This document shows positions 22,782 through 31,360 of a stretch of 64,000 nt of DNA, piece by piece; the stretch's first letter is position 1, and each line of letters starts with the position of its first letter. Location of the stretch: contig JBAQGX010000002.1 in NCBI GenBank assembly GCA_049288015.1, positions 1 through 64,000 on the forward strand. Reading direction: 5' to 3'. This DNA is from JAKLIN01 sp049288015. GTDB lineage: Archaea > Nanobdellota > Nanobdellia > Pacearchaeales > GW2011-AR1. The position numbers and the translations under genes are program-made. The notes under the pieces were generated by a model. That model searched no databases. It saw only the letters and a list, made by a program, of their open reading frames with translations, and was not told where the DNA came from.

Positions 22782-24002
22782 ATGATCAGAGACTATTTTG
22801 TTCTTGCATTCAAGAATCTAAAAAAAAGAGGTATAAGAAGTTGGCTCACACTTTTAGGAATATTCATCGGGGTTGCAGCCGTTGTATCTTTAATATCGTT
22901 AGGAAGTGGACTTAAAGCTGCAGTAAATTCAGAATTTAACATAGGTTCAACAGAAGTTATAACCGTACAAGCAGGAGGCATTACTGTGGGTCCTCCAGGA
23001 AGTGGTGCTGTAAAATCTTTAACCCAAGACGATGCATTAGCAATTGGAAAAATAAGTTCGGTTCAAGCATCTATCCCCAGAGAGATACGGGAAGTAGAAA
23101 TGAAATATAATCAGAAAGACACCTTCACTTATGCAGCAACTATTCCAGACAATACACAACAAGATAATTACATGTATCAAATTACAGGTATAAAGACAAG
23201 CTCAGGAAAATTAATTCATCAAGGAGACAGGGGAGTTATTGTAATTGGAAACTATTTAGCAGACGGAACAAAAAATGGATTTGGGAGAGATATAAAAATT
23301 GGAGATAATGTAGAAATTAACGGGCAAAACTTTGTAGTCCAAGGTATATTGGCTGACCAAGGAAGCTTCATAATAGATGATGCAATTCTCATAAACGAAA
23401 AAGACTTACAAAATCTCTTGGGATATGGAAATCAGGTAGATATAATTGAAGTAAAAGTTCCAAACGAAAATCTGATAAACCAAACTCAGAATTCAATTGA
23501 AAATTTAATGAGACAAAGAAGAAACGATAAAGTAGGTCAAGAAGATTTTCAAGTTACAACCCCTCAGGCATCCCTTAATTCTGTAAATCAAGTATTATCA
23601 GGAATACAAATATTCATTATAATAATTGCTTCAATATCAATAATGGTCGGAGCAATTGGAATAACAAATACTATGATGACTGCAGTTTTGGAAAGGAAAA
23701 AAGAGATTGGAATCATGAAATCAATCGGAGCAAGAAATGAACATATATTTTATCAATTCTTTATTGAAGCTGGACTCCTTGGATTGGTAGGAGGAATTAT
23801 TGGAATTTTAATTGGAGCAGCAACAGGATATATTGGTACAGCAGCCCTAAATAGTTTTATAGGTTCGTCAGCACAACCAGTCGTTAGCTTGCCACTAATT
23901 CTTTTTGCAATACTTGGCAGCTTCCTTATAGGTTCAACAGCAGGGTTGATTCCAGCAATGAGAGCTGCTAGAGAAAATCCAGTGGAGGATATTAGAGGAT
24001 GA
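22782..24002 (+). CDS. MacB/FtsX-like ABC permease (second system, subunit 1)
   Basis: The 406-residue protein has TM1 at the N-terminus (GIRSWLTLLGIFIGVAAVVS), an extracellular domain (about 50-270) and three C-terminal helices with MVGAIGITNTMMTAVLERKK and KEIGIMKSIGARNEHI, ending RAARENPVEDIRG. It overlaps the next permease gene by 4 bases. Two permease genes after one ATPase suggest a LolC/LolE-like heterodimer. Confidence 0.93.
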   Translation: MIRDYFVLAFKNLKKRGIRSWLTLLGIFIGVAAVVSLISLGSGLKAAVNSEFNIGSTEVITVQAGGITVGPPGSGAVKSLTQDDALAIGKISSVQASIPREIREVEMKYNQKDTFTYAATIPDNTQQDNYMYQITGIKTSSGKLIHQGDRGVIVIGNYLADGTKNGFGRDIKIGDNVEINGQNFVVQGILADQGSFIIDDAILINEKDLQNLLGYGNQVDIIEVKVPNENLINQTQNSIENLMRQRRNDKVGQEDFQVTTPQASLNSVNQVLSGIQIFIIIIASISIMVGAIGITNTMMTAVLERKKEIGIMKSIGARNEHIFYQFFIEAGLLGLVGGIIGILIGAATGYIGTAALNSFIGSSAQPVVSLPLILFAILGSFLIGSTAGLIPAMRAARENPVEDIRG

Positions 24003-25201
24003 TAAGCAAAGAAATTGTTAAGTACTCTTTTGAAAATCTCAAGAAAAGAAAATCAAGAAGTTTACTTACAATAATATCAATACTGGTCGGAATAGCTACT
24101 ATTTTTATTTTTATAAGCTTTGGACTAGGATTATATGGCTATATAAATGGTTTTGTTACAGGAACCGCTGCAAACAAAATAATAATAGAGCCAAAAGGCA
24201 GCGTTGGCGGACTTGACACTGCCTTTGCTCTAACAAGCAAAGACTTAACTGCAGTAGAAAGAACACCCGGAGTTTATGAAGCAACGGGCCTCTATAAACA
24301 AGTATCACAAGTTGAATACAAAAACAGTCTAAAATATGTTCCCATTGTAGGATATGATCCCTCAAATCCTATATTAACCCAAACAGACGGAGCAACAATA
24401 TATGAAGGAAGAGAGTTACAAAAAGGTGAAAAAGGAGATGTAGTCTTAGGATATGATTTTTCTGCCGACAATAGTATATTCAAAAAAGGAGTTAGTATAA
24501 ACGACGAACTAGAGGTTAATGGTCAAAAAGTAAAAGTTGTAGGATTTTATAATTCACTAGGAAATTCAGGAGATGATTCTCTAATTTATGTAACAGAAGA
24601 TTTCTTCAAAGACATTTACCCAAATACAACTGGATACAATGAAATAGTTGCTAGTGCTAACCCTACAAATATATCTCAAGTTGTACAAAATGTAGATAAG
24701 AGCTTATTAATCTCAAGAAATCTAAAGAAAGGTCAAGAAGACTTCTTTGCTCAGTCTGCTCAGGACTTAATAAATAGCTTCAGCTCAGCACTAAATATTG
24801 TAATAGGGTTTATTATACTCATAGCCCTAATTTCTGTTCTGGTATCCGCAATAAATACTTCAAACACTATGATAACTTCTGTAATTGAAAGAAGAAAAGA
24901 AATTGGAGTCCTAAAATCAATCGGAGCAAGAAATTCTGAAATACTTAATTTATTTTTATTTGAATCAAGCACTTTAGGATTCATCGCAGGTACTTTAGGA
25001 GTAATCTTCGGATTTATTCTAACGCAGATTGCAAAAGTAATATTAATAAAAGTTGGACTTGGTTTCTTACAGCCAAGTTATTCAATCTGGTTATTTGTAG
25101 GATGTATACTCTTTGCGACATTAACGGGAGCAGTCTCAGGTGTTGTACCTGCAATAAACGCTTCCAGAATCAGTCCAGTAAAAGCTTTAAGATATGAATA
25201 A
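23999..25201 (+). CDS. MacB/FtsX-like ABC permease (second system, subunit 2)
   Basis: The 400-residue protein has the same plan: TM1 (RSLLTIISILVGIATIFIFI), an extracellular domain, then three helices with SAINTSNTMITSVIERRKEI and a terminal PAINASRISPVKALRYE. It overlaps the previous gene (ATGA) and ends eight bases before the convergent surface-protein gene. It is likely the second half of a heterodimeric exporter or extractor. Confidence 0.93.
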   Translation: MISKEIVKYSFENLKKRKSRSLLTIISILVGIATIFIFISFGLGLYGYINGFVTGTAANKIIIEPKGSVGGLDTAFALTSKDLTAVERTPGVYEATGLYKQVSQVEYKNSLKYVPIVGYDPSNPILTQTDGATIYEGRELQKGEKGDVVLGYDFSADNSIFKKGVSINDELEVNGQKVKVVGFYNSLGNSGDDSLIYVTEDFFKDIYPNTTGYNEIVASANPTNISQVVQNVDKSLLISRNLKKGQEDFFAQSAQDLINSFSSALNIVIGFIILIALISVLVSAINTSNTMITSVIERRKEIGVLKSIGARNSEILNLFLFESSTLGFIAGTLGVIFGFILTQIAKVILIKVGLGFLQPSYSIWLFVGCILFATLTGAVSGVVPAINASRISPVKALRYE

Positions 25202-25208
25202 ACTCAGC

Positions 25209-26054
25209 TTATTCTCTCAACAACTTTTTCTTTTTATTTTTCTTATGCCTTCGATACAAAACATATGCAACAACAAGAAGGATTAATAGAATTACAACAT
25301 AAACTACCGGAGAATTTGAGCTTGGCTGTGGAAACGCTGTTGGATCAAAATAAACCGTTTCATTTGTACTTCTTCTTACTCCAGTTACATCATTATAAGA
25401 AATTATCAAATTTATATTACCTTTATTAGGCAATAGATTAAAATCTGCAGTTGTATAATCGTTTGATGATAAGAGGCCAACAATATACGTATTTGGACCA
25501 TCTACAGTAACATTCTGCTGACCAGAAGGAATTGTAACTGTAACAGAATTGGCATCATTCTGCGCCGTGTTCAAAATATTAAGAGTTAAATCTTTTGTTG
25601 TTGGATTATAGTTTTCCACAAAAATGCTAAAATTGCTTCTTATATCTGAAACTGATAGATTGAACTGTGAAGAAAGAGAATAATTAGAATTACTCATAGC
25701 ATACGCAAAAGTAAGAGTATCATTGCCCTTAACCGCATTTGGATCAACTCTAACCATATAAGGTATTGTAAGGAAAGAATTATAATTTGTCGCATAAACC
25801 CCCCCAACTGCACTATAATAGGAACTAACACCGGGGTCAAATGAGATTGGATAATTTGGAACTAATTGAAATGTAACATTACCGCAAGTAGGATCTCCCA
25901 TTCCAGAGACTTGAAAGACCAACTTTACATAATCTCCTGGAGAGACAGGATAAGGATCTTGATTTATCAATGTTGGAGTCAAAGTACAAGAGCTAACATA
26001 AGCTAATGATAAGAACAGCACTAAAGAAGTTAAGATTATAATATTCTTTTTCAT
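25209..26054 (-). CDS. Anchored beta-domain surface protein, paralogue of 19633-20706
   Basis: The 281-residue protein has a signal peptide (MKKNIIILTSLVLFLSLAYV), two beta-rich domains and a C-terminal transmembrane helix with a Lys/Arg tail (YRRHKKNKKKKLL). Landmarks shared with the protein at 19633 are DPYPVSPGDYVKLVF, VRVDPNAVKGNDTLTF and NDVTGVRRSTNETV. The start at 26054 gives a proper signal peptide; the ORF extends upstream without one. It converges on the second ABC system and may be its extracellular partner. Confidence 0.7.
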   Translation of the reverse strand: MKKNIIILTSLVLFLSLAYVSSCTLTPTLINQDPYPVSPGDYVKLVFQVSGMGDPTCGNVTFQLVPNYPISFDPGVSSYYSAVGGVYATNYNSFLTIPYMVRVDPNAVKGNDTLTFAYAMSNSNYSLSSQFNLSVSDIRSNFSIFVENYNPTTKDLTLNILNTAQNDANSVTVTIPSGQQNVTVDGPNTYIVGLLSSNDYTTADFNLLPNKGNINLIISYNDVTGVRRSTNETVYFDPTAFPQPSSNSPVVYVVILLILLVVAYVLYRRHKKNKKKKLLRE

Positions 26055-26149
26055 TATGTAGAAAATATTCTCCTGTTTTAAAATCTTTCTGAAACAGCGG
26101 ATCACGGAATAAGATAATATTATAAAACTTATTTTATTAGTTTTTTTAT

Positions 26150-26230
26150 GCCCAGATGGCACAATGGTAATGCGTCGGTCTCGAAAACCGATTTCCTCTT
26201 GGATTTCCCAGTTCGATTCTGGGTCTGGGC
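26150..26230 (+). tRNA. tRNA-Ser(CGA)
   Basis: The cloverleaf is complete: acceptor GCCCAGA/TCTGGGC, D arm with GGTAA, anticodon stem TCGGT/ACCGA with loop CTCGAAA (anticodon CGA), a long class II variable arm (TCC/GGA pairing) and T arm CCCAG-TTCGATT-CTGGG. No intron and no encoded CCA. The anticodon reads UCG. A TATA-like ATTATAAAAC lies about 25 bases upstream. Confidence 0.95.
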
Positions 26231-26296
26231 GTTTTCTTAAAAAATTAGATTATCTGAAACTAATTAAGCAAGATTTAAATAAAATAACTTAATTGT

Positions 26297-27241
26297 ATGC
26301 AAATGGAAGTGTATGACTTTTTAATTTTAGGTGCAGGGGGAACCGGTCTTGCAGCCTCAATGTACGCTGCAAGATTGGGATTAAAAACTCTTATTTTAGG
26401 AGCAAGCAATGGCTCAGAATTACCTATTGGAGGGGTTATAACAACTACCGACTTGGTTGAAAACTACCCTGGATTTGCAAATATATCTGGTTTTGAACTT
26501 GCAAAAAAAATAGAAGAGCAAGCTAAAAGTTATAAACTAATCACAATAAGAGAAGAAAAAGCGTTAAACGTGGAAAAGAAAAAGAATATTTTTTATGTAA
26601 AAACAAACAAAAGTGAATATCAATCAAAAACGATTTTGTTTGCAACTGGAACCAAATGGAGAAAACTTGACGTGCCAGGATCAATTAAATTTGAGAATCG
26701 AGGAGTATATTACTGTGCCCTATGTGATGGTCCACTATTTAGAGATAAAATTGTTGCAATAATTGGAGGAAGTGATTCTGCAATAAAAGATTCATTTATA
26801 CTTTCAAAGTATGCAAAGAAAGTTTATGTAATTGCAAGAAATGAAATTAGTGCAGAACCAGTAAGTATTGAAAGAATGAAAAATGACAAAAAGATTGAAA
26901 TGATAACAAAAACAAGTATAAAAGAGATTAAAGGTGATCAGTCTGTAAAAAGTATAATCTTGAACAGTCCATATAAAGGAAAGAATGAAATAAAACTTGA
27001 TGGTTTATTTGTGGCAATAGGGCATATTCCTATTTCGGATTTAGCAGAAAAACTTGGAGTCAAATTAAATGATAAGAAAGAGATAGAAATAAACTACAAA
27101 ACAGCTGAAACAAACATAGATGGTATTTTTGCGGCAGGAGATGTTACTGATAAAGAATTCAAGCAACTCATTACAGGTATAGCAGACGGATGCACTTCAG
27201 CATACTACGCTTATGAATATGTTAATAAAAACAAATCTTAA
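26297..27241 (+). CDS. Thioredoxin reductase-like flavoprotein
   Basis: The 314-residue protein has an FAD motif LGAGGTGLAASMYAAR, the FATGTKW turn, the redox-active C140-A-L-C143 in VYYCALCDGP, a second nucleotide motif IIGGSDSAIKD and the C-terminal GIFAAGDV. It reduces thioredoxin or glutaredoxin-like partners with NAD(P)H or a reduced flavin donor. The second nucleotide site lacks the usual GGGNSA, so NADPH preference is uncertain. TTTAAATA lies about 25 bases before the ATG. The DsbA-like and DUF1858 proteins are possible partners. Confidence 0.9.
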   Translation: MQMEVYDFLILGAGGTGLAASMYAARLGLKTLILGASNGSELPIGGVITTTDLVENYPGFANISGFELAKKIEEQAKSYKLITIREEKALNVEKKKNIFYVKTNKSEYQSKTILFATGTKWRKLDVPGSIKFENRGVYYCALCDGPLFRDKIVAIIGGSDSAIKDSFILSKYAKKVYVIARNEISAEPVSIERMKNDKKIEMITKTSIKEIKGDQSVKSIILNSPYKGKNEIKLDGLFVAIGHIPISDLAEKLGVKLNDKKEIEINYKTAETNIDGIFAAGDVTDKEFKQLITGIADGCTSAYYAYEYVNKNKS

Positions 27242-27855
27242 AATCCTAACTTTTCTTTTACAAGAATTAAAGTAATCCTGTTTGGGATTAGTTCATGTTC
27301 AATTATGACCCACTTCCCGAGTGCACTTCCTCTTCCATAAACTTTTTTAGCTCGTTCACTCTCAAGAGGAAATACATGTTCTCTTACTCTCTTCATTGCC
27401 TCTTCCAAACTGTCTGTTATCTTCTGATATCCAGAAACAAGTAAAAGATTTTTTGCTGCAAAAGGATAAGCACCTACCCTAGAACCAGAAGCATCACATG
27501 CAACAAGCTCACCCCTCTTGGAAATTGCATTAACGCTACCTAAAAAATAATCTGCAGTGTCCATTTTTCTCCTGAGATCCATTTGTTTAGCCATATCTTT
27601 TTCATTCAAAACTTCCTTATGAAGATTTCTCCATCCATGACTTCCAGACATAAGGTAATCAACAAACCCAATTTCATTGAGAGTCGTAGAAGATCCATTC
27701 GCAATACTAGCTCCTTTCGGAATAATTCTTTTAATATTCTCAAGTGCTTCAGTTTTATTATCTACAATGATAGTGTTTATACCGTGTGATTTAAGATTAT
27801 TTACCGTTTCCATCAACTCCTTCTCATCTGGAATCTTAACCCAATTTTGTACCAT
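27238..27855 (-). CDS. LUD-domain (LutC/YkgG-like) protein
   Basis: The 205-residue protein matches the LUD (DUF162) family: the N-terminal half includes IPKGASIANGSSTTLNEIG, the middle has ADYFLGSVNAISKRGELVAC and DASGSRVGAYPFAAK, and the end shows RITLILVKEKLGF. In bacteria LutC works with LutA/LutB in lactate oxidation; those partners are absent here, so the role is open. It converges on the thioredoxin reductase-like gene (4-base overlap). A weaker TTAACAATTGTTTA element is 21-34 bases before its ATG. Confidence 0.82.
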   Translation of the reverse strand: MVQNWVKIPDEKELMETVNNLKSHGINTIIVDNKTEALENIKRIIPKGASIANGSSTTLNEIGFVDYLMSGSHGWRNLHKEVLNEKDMAKQMDLRRKMDTADYFLGSVNAISKRGELVACDASGSRVGAYPFAAKNLLLVSGYQKITDSLEEAMKRVREHVFPLESERAKKVYGRGSALGKWVIIEHELIPNRITLILVKEKLGF

Positions 27856-27958
27856 TTTTATAACAGCAAGTTACATTAACAATTGTTTATAAATTTTTGT
27901 GAATTTTAAAACAAAGGTAAACCAAAACACTTTTATAGACAATTAATTAGGGAAGACT

Positions 27959-28222
27959 ATGCCTATAATTATAAATTCGGATACTGGAAAAAGCGAAGAA
28001 CTCAAAGAAGGCGAATTAATTACAAAAGCAGCTGAGAAAATAGGAGTTCCATTTGGATGCCAAGAGGGGGTTTGTGGAACATGCATGATAGAGCTAATTG
28101 AAGGAGAAAATAATCTCTCAGAATTAACAAAACCTGAGATATATTTAAAGAGGAATAAAAAGCATAGATTAGCATGCCAATGCAGAATAAAAAATGGAGA
28201 CATAAAAATAAGAATTGATTAA
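27959..28222 (+). CDS. Plant-type [2Fe-2S] ferredoxin
   Basis: The 87-residue protein carries the cluster pattern C34-x4-C39-x2-C42-x30-C73 in PFGCQEGVCGTCMIEL and RLACQCRI. It is a small soluble electron carrier. The stop is one base before the start of the Dph2 gene, so the two are almost certainly co-transcribed. This suggests that the ferredoxin feeds electrons to the radical-SAM-like chemistry of Dph2. Confidence 0.93.
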   Translation: MPIIINSDTGKSEELKEGELITKAAEKIGVPFGCQEGVCGTCMIELIEGENNLSELTKPEIYLKRNKKHRLACQCRIKNGDIKIRID

Positions 28223-28223
28223 A

Positions 28224-29210
28224 ATGACACTAAACTTTGAAAAAGATAAACTCATAAAGGAATTAAAGAAAATAAAGCCAAAAAGAGTTTTGGTTCAGCT
28301 AGCAGAGGGAATAAAACAAAACTCAATTGAGTTTGCTAAAATCTTCAATGACCTTGGAATAGAAGTAATTTTCTCAGGTGAAACTGCTTGGGGAGCTTGC
28401 TCTCCTGCAATACAAGAAGCTCAAGCACTTGGGGCTGATTTGATAATTCATTTTGGACATGCAGAATTTATGAAAATCGACTTCCCAATTTTATATATTG
28501 AAGTGAGAGATGAATTGGATTTAAAACCATTGCTAGAAAAGTCATTAAATAAGCTAAAAAAATACAAGACTATAGGATTTTCATATTCAGTTCAGCACCA
28601 TCATGATGTAGATAATATAGGAAAATTTTACAAAGATAATGGGAAAGAATTCATATTATCAAAAAAGTTAGGGCATGTCGCATATGAAGGACATATAGTT
28701 GGATGTCAGTATGCAGGATTAAAGGCAATTGAATCTGAAGTGGATTGTTTTGTAATACTAGGAAACCAATTCCATGCTATGGGAGCAGTATTATCTGTGG
28801 ACAAACCAGTGATTTTATTAGATGTTTACAATAATGATGTAAGAGAATTATCGGGTCTAAAAAATAAAATTATTAAGCAAAGAGCCATATCTATAGAAAG
28901 ATTCAAGCAAGCAAAAAATATAGGTATTATTATTGAAATAAAACCGGGACAAAAGTTTGGTTCACCCAACTATCTTCTAGAAAAAATAAGAGAACTGGGA
29001 AAAAATGCAGTTATTATTACAATGAATGAACTTTCCCCAGACAAAATACTTAATTTTTACAGTATAGATGCATTTATCATACTTGCATGCCCAAGAATTC
29101 CAATAGATGATTTTGCAAAGTATCCTAGAACTATTATAACTTTCAAAGAAGCTTTGGTTGGTCTTGGAATAAAATCTTGGGAAGAAATGTTAAAGATAGG
29201 GTTAGTCTAA
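28224..29210 (+). CDS. dph2: Diphthamide biosynthesis enzyme Dph2
   Basis: The 328-residue enzyme has three cluster cysteines at C59 (WGACSPA), C161 (IVGCQYAG) and C289 (LACPRIP), almost the spacing of Pyrococcus Dph2 (59/163/287). It binds a [4Fe-4S] cluster and transfers a 3-amino-3-carboxypropyl group from SAM to a histidine of elongation factor 2. Start at the ATG 28224, directly after the ferredoxin stop; a TTG at 28215 is less likely. Enzyme assignment is secure; the link to the ferredoxin is inferred from position. Confidence 0.94.
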   Translation: MTLNFEKDKLIKELKKIKPKRVLVQLAEGIKQNSIEFAKIFNDLGIEVIFSGETAWGACSPAIQEAQALGADLIIHFGHAEFMKIDFPILYIEVRDELDLKPLLEKSLNKLKKYKTIGFSYSVQHHHDVDNIGKFYKDNGKEFILSKKLGHVAYEGHIVGCQYAGLKAIESEVDCFVILGNQFHAMGAVLSVDKPVILLDVYNNDVRELSGLKNKIIKQRAISIERFKQAKNIGIIIEIKPGQKFGSPNYLLEKIRELGKNAVIITMNELSPDKILNFYSIDAFIILACPRIPIDDFAKYPRTIITFKEALVGLGIKSWEEMLKIGLV

Positions 29211-29295
29211 ATTTTAACTATTACAACAAATTAATTTTAGTCAAAATTAGGTCCAATAAAGCTTTATAAATAATCTTATCTAAAATTTCATAAAT

Positions 29296-29370
29296 GAGCC
29301 TGTAGCTCAGCCTGGCTAGAGCACTGCTCTGATAAGGCAGGGGTCCAAGGTTCAAATCCTTGCAGGCTCA
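29296..29370 (+). tRNA. tRNA-Ile(GAT)
   Basis: Acceptor GAGCCTG/CAGGCTC, discriminator A, D arm GCTC-AGCCTGGCTA-GAGC, anticodon stem CTGCT/GGCAG with loop CTGATAA (anticodon GAT), and T arm around GGTTCAAATCC. No intron or CCA. It is followed by a T-run, a probable terminator. Confidence 0.96.
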
Positions 29371-29432
29371 TTTTTATGTATTAATTTTGCAAGAGCAACA
29401 ATACTATATAAATAAAATAAATATTTTTCTGT

Positions 29433-30509
29433 ATGGAAGCAAGAATAAAAGAGATACAGAAGAAAATTACGGAAAAAAATGAAAATAAAGGTGCAACTGA
29501 GGAAGAATTCTTATCAGTGTTAAAATTAATTGTCCCAGGAACAAATTTAAGAGCTGCAATTGATGGCGCGTTAAGAGTTGGAAAGGGAGCTTTAATTATC
29601 TTAGATAATGAAAATACGGTAGGATTGTTTGATGGAGGATTCAAGATAAATACTAACTTCACCCCACAAAAGCTGATTGAACTAACAAAAATGGATGGAG
29701 CAATTATCCTTAGCAAAGATGCAAAGAAGATAAATTATGCAAACGTTCTTCTGACTCCTGATAGTAAGATAAAAACAAATGAAACTGGAACAAGGCATAA
29801 AGCGGCAGAAAGGACAGCAAAGCAAGTAGGAACTCTTGCAATTGCAATTTCAGAGAGAAAAAATGAAATCACAATATACTACAAAGATATTAGATATCCT
29901 CTAATCCTCACAGATGAACTGTTAAGAAAAGCAAATGAGCATATACAGCTTCTTGAAAAGCAAAGGGACTTATTCGACAGCTACTCTGAAAAACTAACAA
30001 AAATAGACTTGAAGAATTATTTTAATTTAAATCAGGCAATACAGGTTATTCAAAAAGGAAAATTAATCCAAAAAATTGCGGCGGATTTAAAGAGGTATTC
30101 GATAGAACTTGGAAGAGAAGGGACTCTTTTAAGAATTCGTCTTAAAGAAATATTATCTGGAATCGAAAAAGAGACTGATTTAGTGATAAAAGATTATGCA
30201 AAACTAGATATGGATCAGACTAGACTTATTATAAATGCCCTCACATATGAAGAAATACTTGACGAAAACGTGATATGCCAGATATTGGGCTATGCAAATC
30301 CAAACGAGAATGGATCAATTTTAGGATGGCATATTTTAATGAAAACCTCTCTTTCTGAAGCAGAAATAGATATGGTCATAAAAAAGGCTGAGAGTTGGAA
30401 AAAGATTATTAATGCTGATGAACAATTTTTCTATGATATATTAGGAGAAGAAAAGTCTAGAATCTTAAAAGAAGATCTAAGAAAAATGAAACTCAGTTTC
30501 AATATCTAA
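29433..30509 (+). CDS. disA: DisA-type diadenylate cyclase
   Basis: The 358-residue protein equals bacterial DisA in length. The N-terminal cyclase domain has D88-G-A (KMDGAIIL) and GTRHKAAERTAKQVG, where DisA normally reads GTRHRTAER: the RHR motif becomes R121-H-K. A helical linker (about 165-290) and a C-terminal HhH-like region follow. The enzyme joins two ATP to c-di-AMP; in bacteria DisA also senses branched DNA. Euryarchaeal c-di-AMP enzymes are usually of the DacZ type, so a full-length DisA here is of interest. It is isolated between tRNA-Ile and a convergent gene. Confidence 0.9.
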   Translation: MEARIKEIQKKITEKNENKGATEEEFLSVLKLIVPGTNLRAAIDGALRVGKGALIILDNENTVGLFDGGFKINTNFTPQKLIELTKMDGAIILSKDAKKINYANVLLTPDSKIKTNETGTRHKAAERTAKQVGTLAIAISERKNEITIYYKDIRYPLILTDELLRKANEHIQLLEKQRDLFDSYSEKLTKIDLKNYFNLNQAIQVIQKGKLIQKIAADLKRYSIELGREGTLLRIRLKEILSGIEKETDLVIKDYAKLDMDQTRLIINALTYEEILDENVICQILGYANPNENGSILGWHILMKTSLSEAEIDMVIKKAESWKKIINADEQFFYDILGEEKSRILKEDLRKMKLSFNI

Positions 30510-31177
30510 TCTCGAGCGTCAAGTTCGAGAATAAACTTTCCCTTAGAAAGCTTATAATTAATAATTGGGAAATTAGGAATAGATTTCAAATAAGACTTAT
30601 CATCTGAGACTGCCTTTAACTCTCTATTTTTTTCTAAATTTAGCAAAGATATATCCTTCAATGATTTAACTCCTGGAAGAGAAATTTCATAAATCAACTT
30701 ATTTGATAATCTTCTAATATTAGTTTTAGGCTCTTCTCTTGGAAGGGAAGAGAATTTTTTTAACCTGTCTGAAGGCAAATTGTCAACAAATTTCTTTACT
30801 TTCTTCTTTTCTGAATTCTTTTTATCAATAGGTATAGAATTCATAGTAACTGAAGGAGACTTACCTCCAAAGGAGGATATACTTATACTTATATTACCCA
30901 TTTCATTTTGCTGCTTATCTTGGGGATTAACTGTTGGATTCTGCTTTTCAACTTCTTTAAACTGTTTCTCCAGATTCCTTATAAGAGAATTAAAAATCAT
31001 ATTAAACCCAGAAAATCCAGAATCACCAAAAGGCGACATCTGATTCAAGGAATCATCCTTCCCTAGCATCCCGAAATTTTCCTCTTTCTTATCCAATATA
31101 TTACCACAATAAGGGCAGAAAGCATACTTGTTCCTTAAAGTATTTCCACATCTCTTACAAATCTTTTTCTTAAACAT
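30506..31177 (-). CDS. Zinc-ribbon protein with C-terminal beta-domain
   Basis: The 223-residue protein starts with a zinc ribbon (CKRCGNTLRNKYAFCPYCG). A low-complexity middle with Asn, Gln and Ser follows, and then a C-terminal domain of about 85 residues containing RRLSNKLIYEISLPGVKSLK. The P-G-V and alternating strands recall the Hsp20/CS fold. I chose the ATG at 31177 because a TTTTTAAATC element is 25-30 bases upstream; the frame opens further back only by running through a tRNA gene. Function unknown; a cochaperone is one possibility. Confidence 0.6.
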   Translation of the reverse strand: MFKKKICKRCGNTLRNKYAFCPYCGNILDKKEENFGMLGKDDSLNQMSPFGDSGFSGFNMIFNSLIRNLEKQFKEVEKQNPTVNPQDKQQNEMGNISISISSFGGKSPSVTMNSIPIDKKNSEKKKVKKFVDNLPSDRLKKFSSLPREEPKTNIRRLSNKLIYEISLPGVKSLKDISLLNLEKNRELKAVSDDKSYLKSIPNFPIINYKLSKGKFILELDARD

Positions 31178-31245
31178 ATTATAAAAGGTTACTTTTGATT
31201 TAAAAACTTTATTCATCTTAAATCTTACTAAAAATGAAAAGTAAA

Positions 31246-31318
31246 TAGCCTCGCCAGGATTCGAACCTGGGTCACAAGCTCCAGAGGCTTGCATACTTGA
31301 CCACTGTACTACGAGGCT
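31246..31318 (-). tRNA. tRNA-Gln(CTG)
   Basis: Minus strand: acceptor AGCCTCG/CGAGGCT, discriminator A, anticodon stem CAAGC/GCTTG with loop CTCTGGA (anticodon CTG) and T arm around GGTTCGAATCC. No intron or CCA. Confidence 0.95.
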
Positions 31319-31360
31319 ATTCTAAAAATTAAATATAAAGGGTATAAAAAACTAATCAAA

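Noticed and set aside
18929..25201. Tandem duplication of an entire ABC operon
   Set aside because: Apart from the 106-bp tract the ATPases and permeases are well diverged and gene order differs, so this is old paralogy plus a recent conversion rather than a recent duplication.
27238..27855. LutABC-type lactate oxidation locus
   Set aside because: Only the LUD-domain gene is present; no LutA or LutB genes are adjacent.
27876..27889. TTAACAATTGTTTA upstream of the LUD gene as a further regulon member
   Set aside because: Only 11 of 14 positions match and it overlaps the TATA element instead of the start region. Mentioned in the gene entry but not called as a site.
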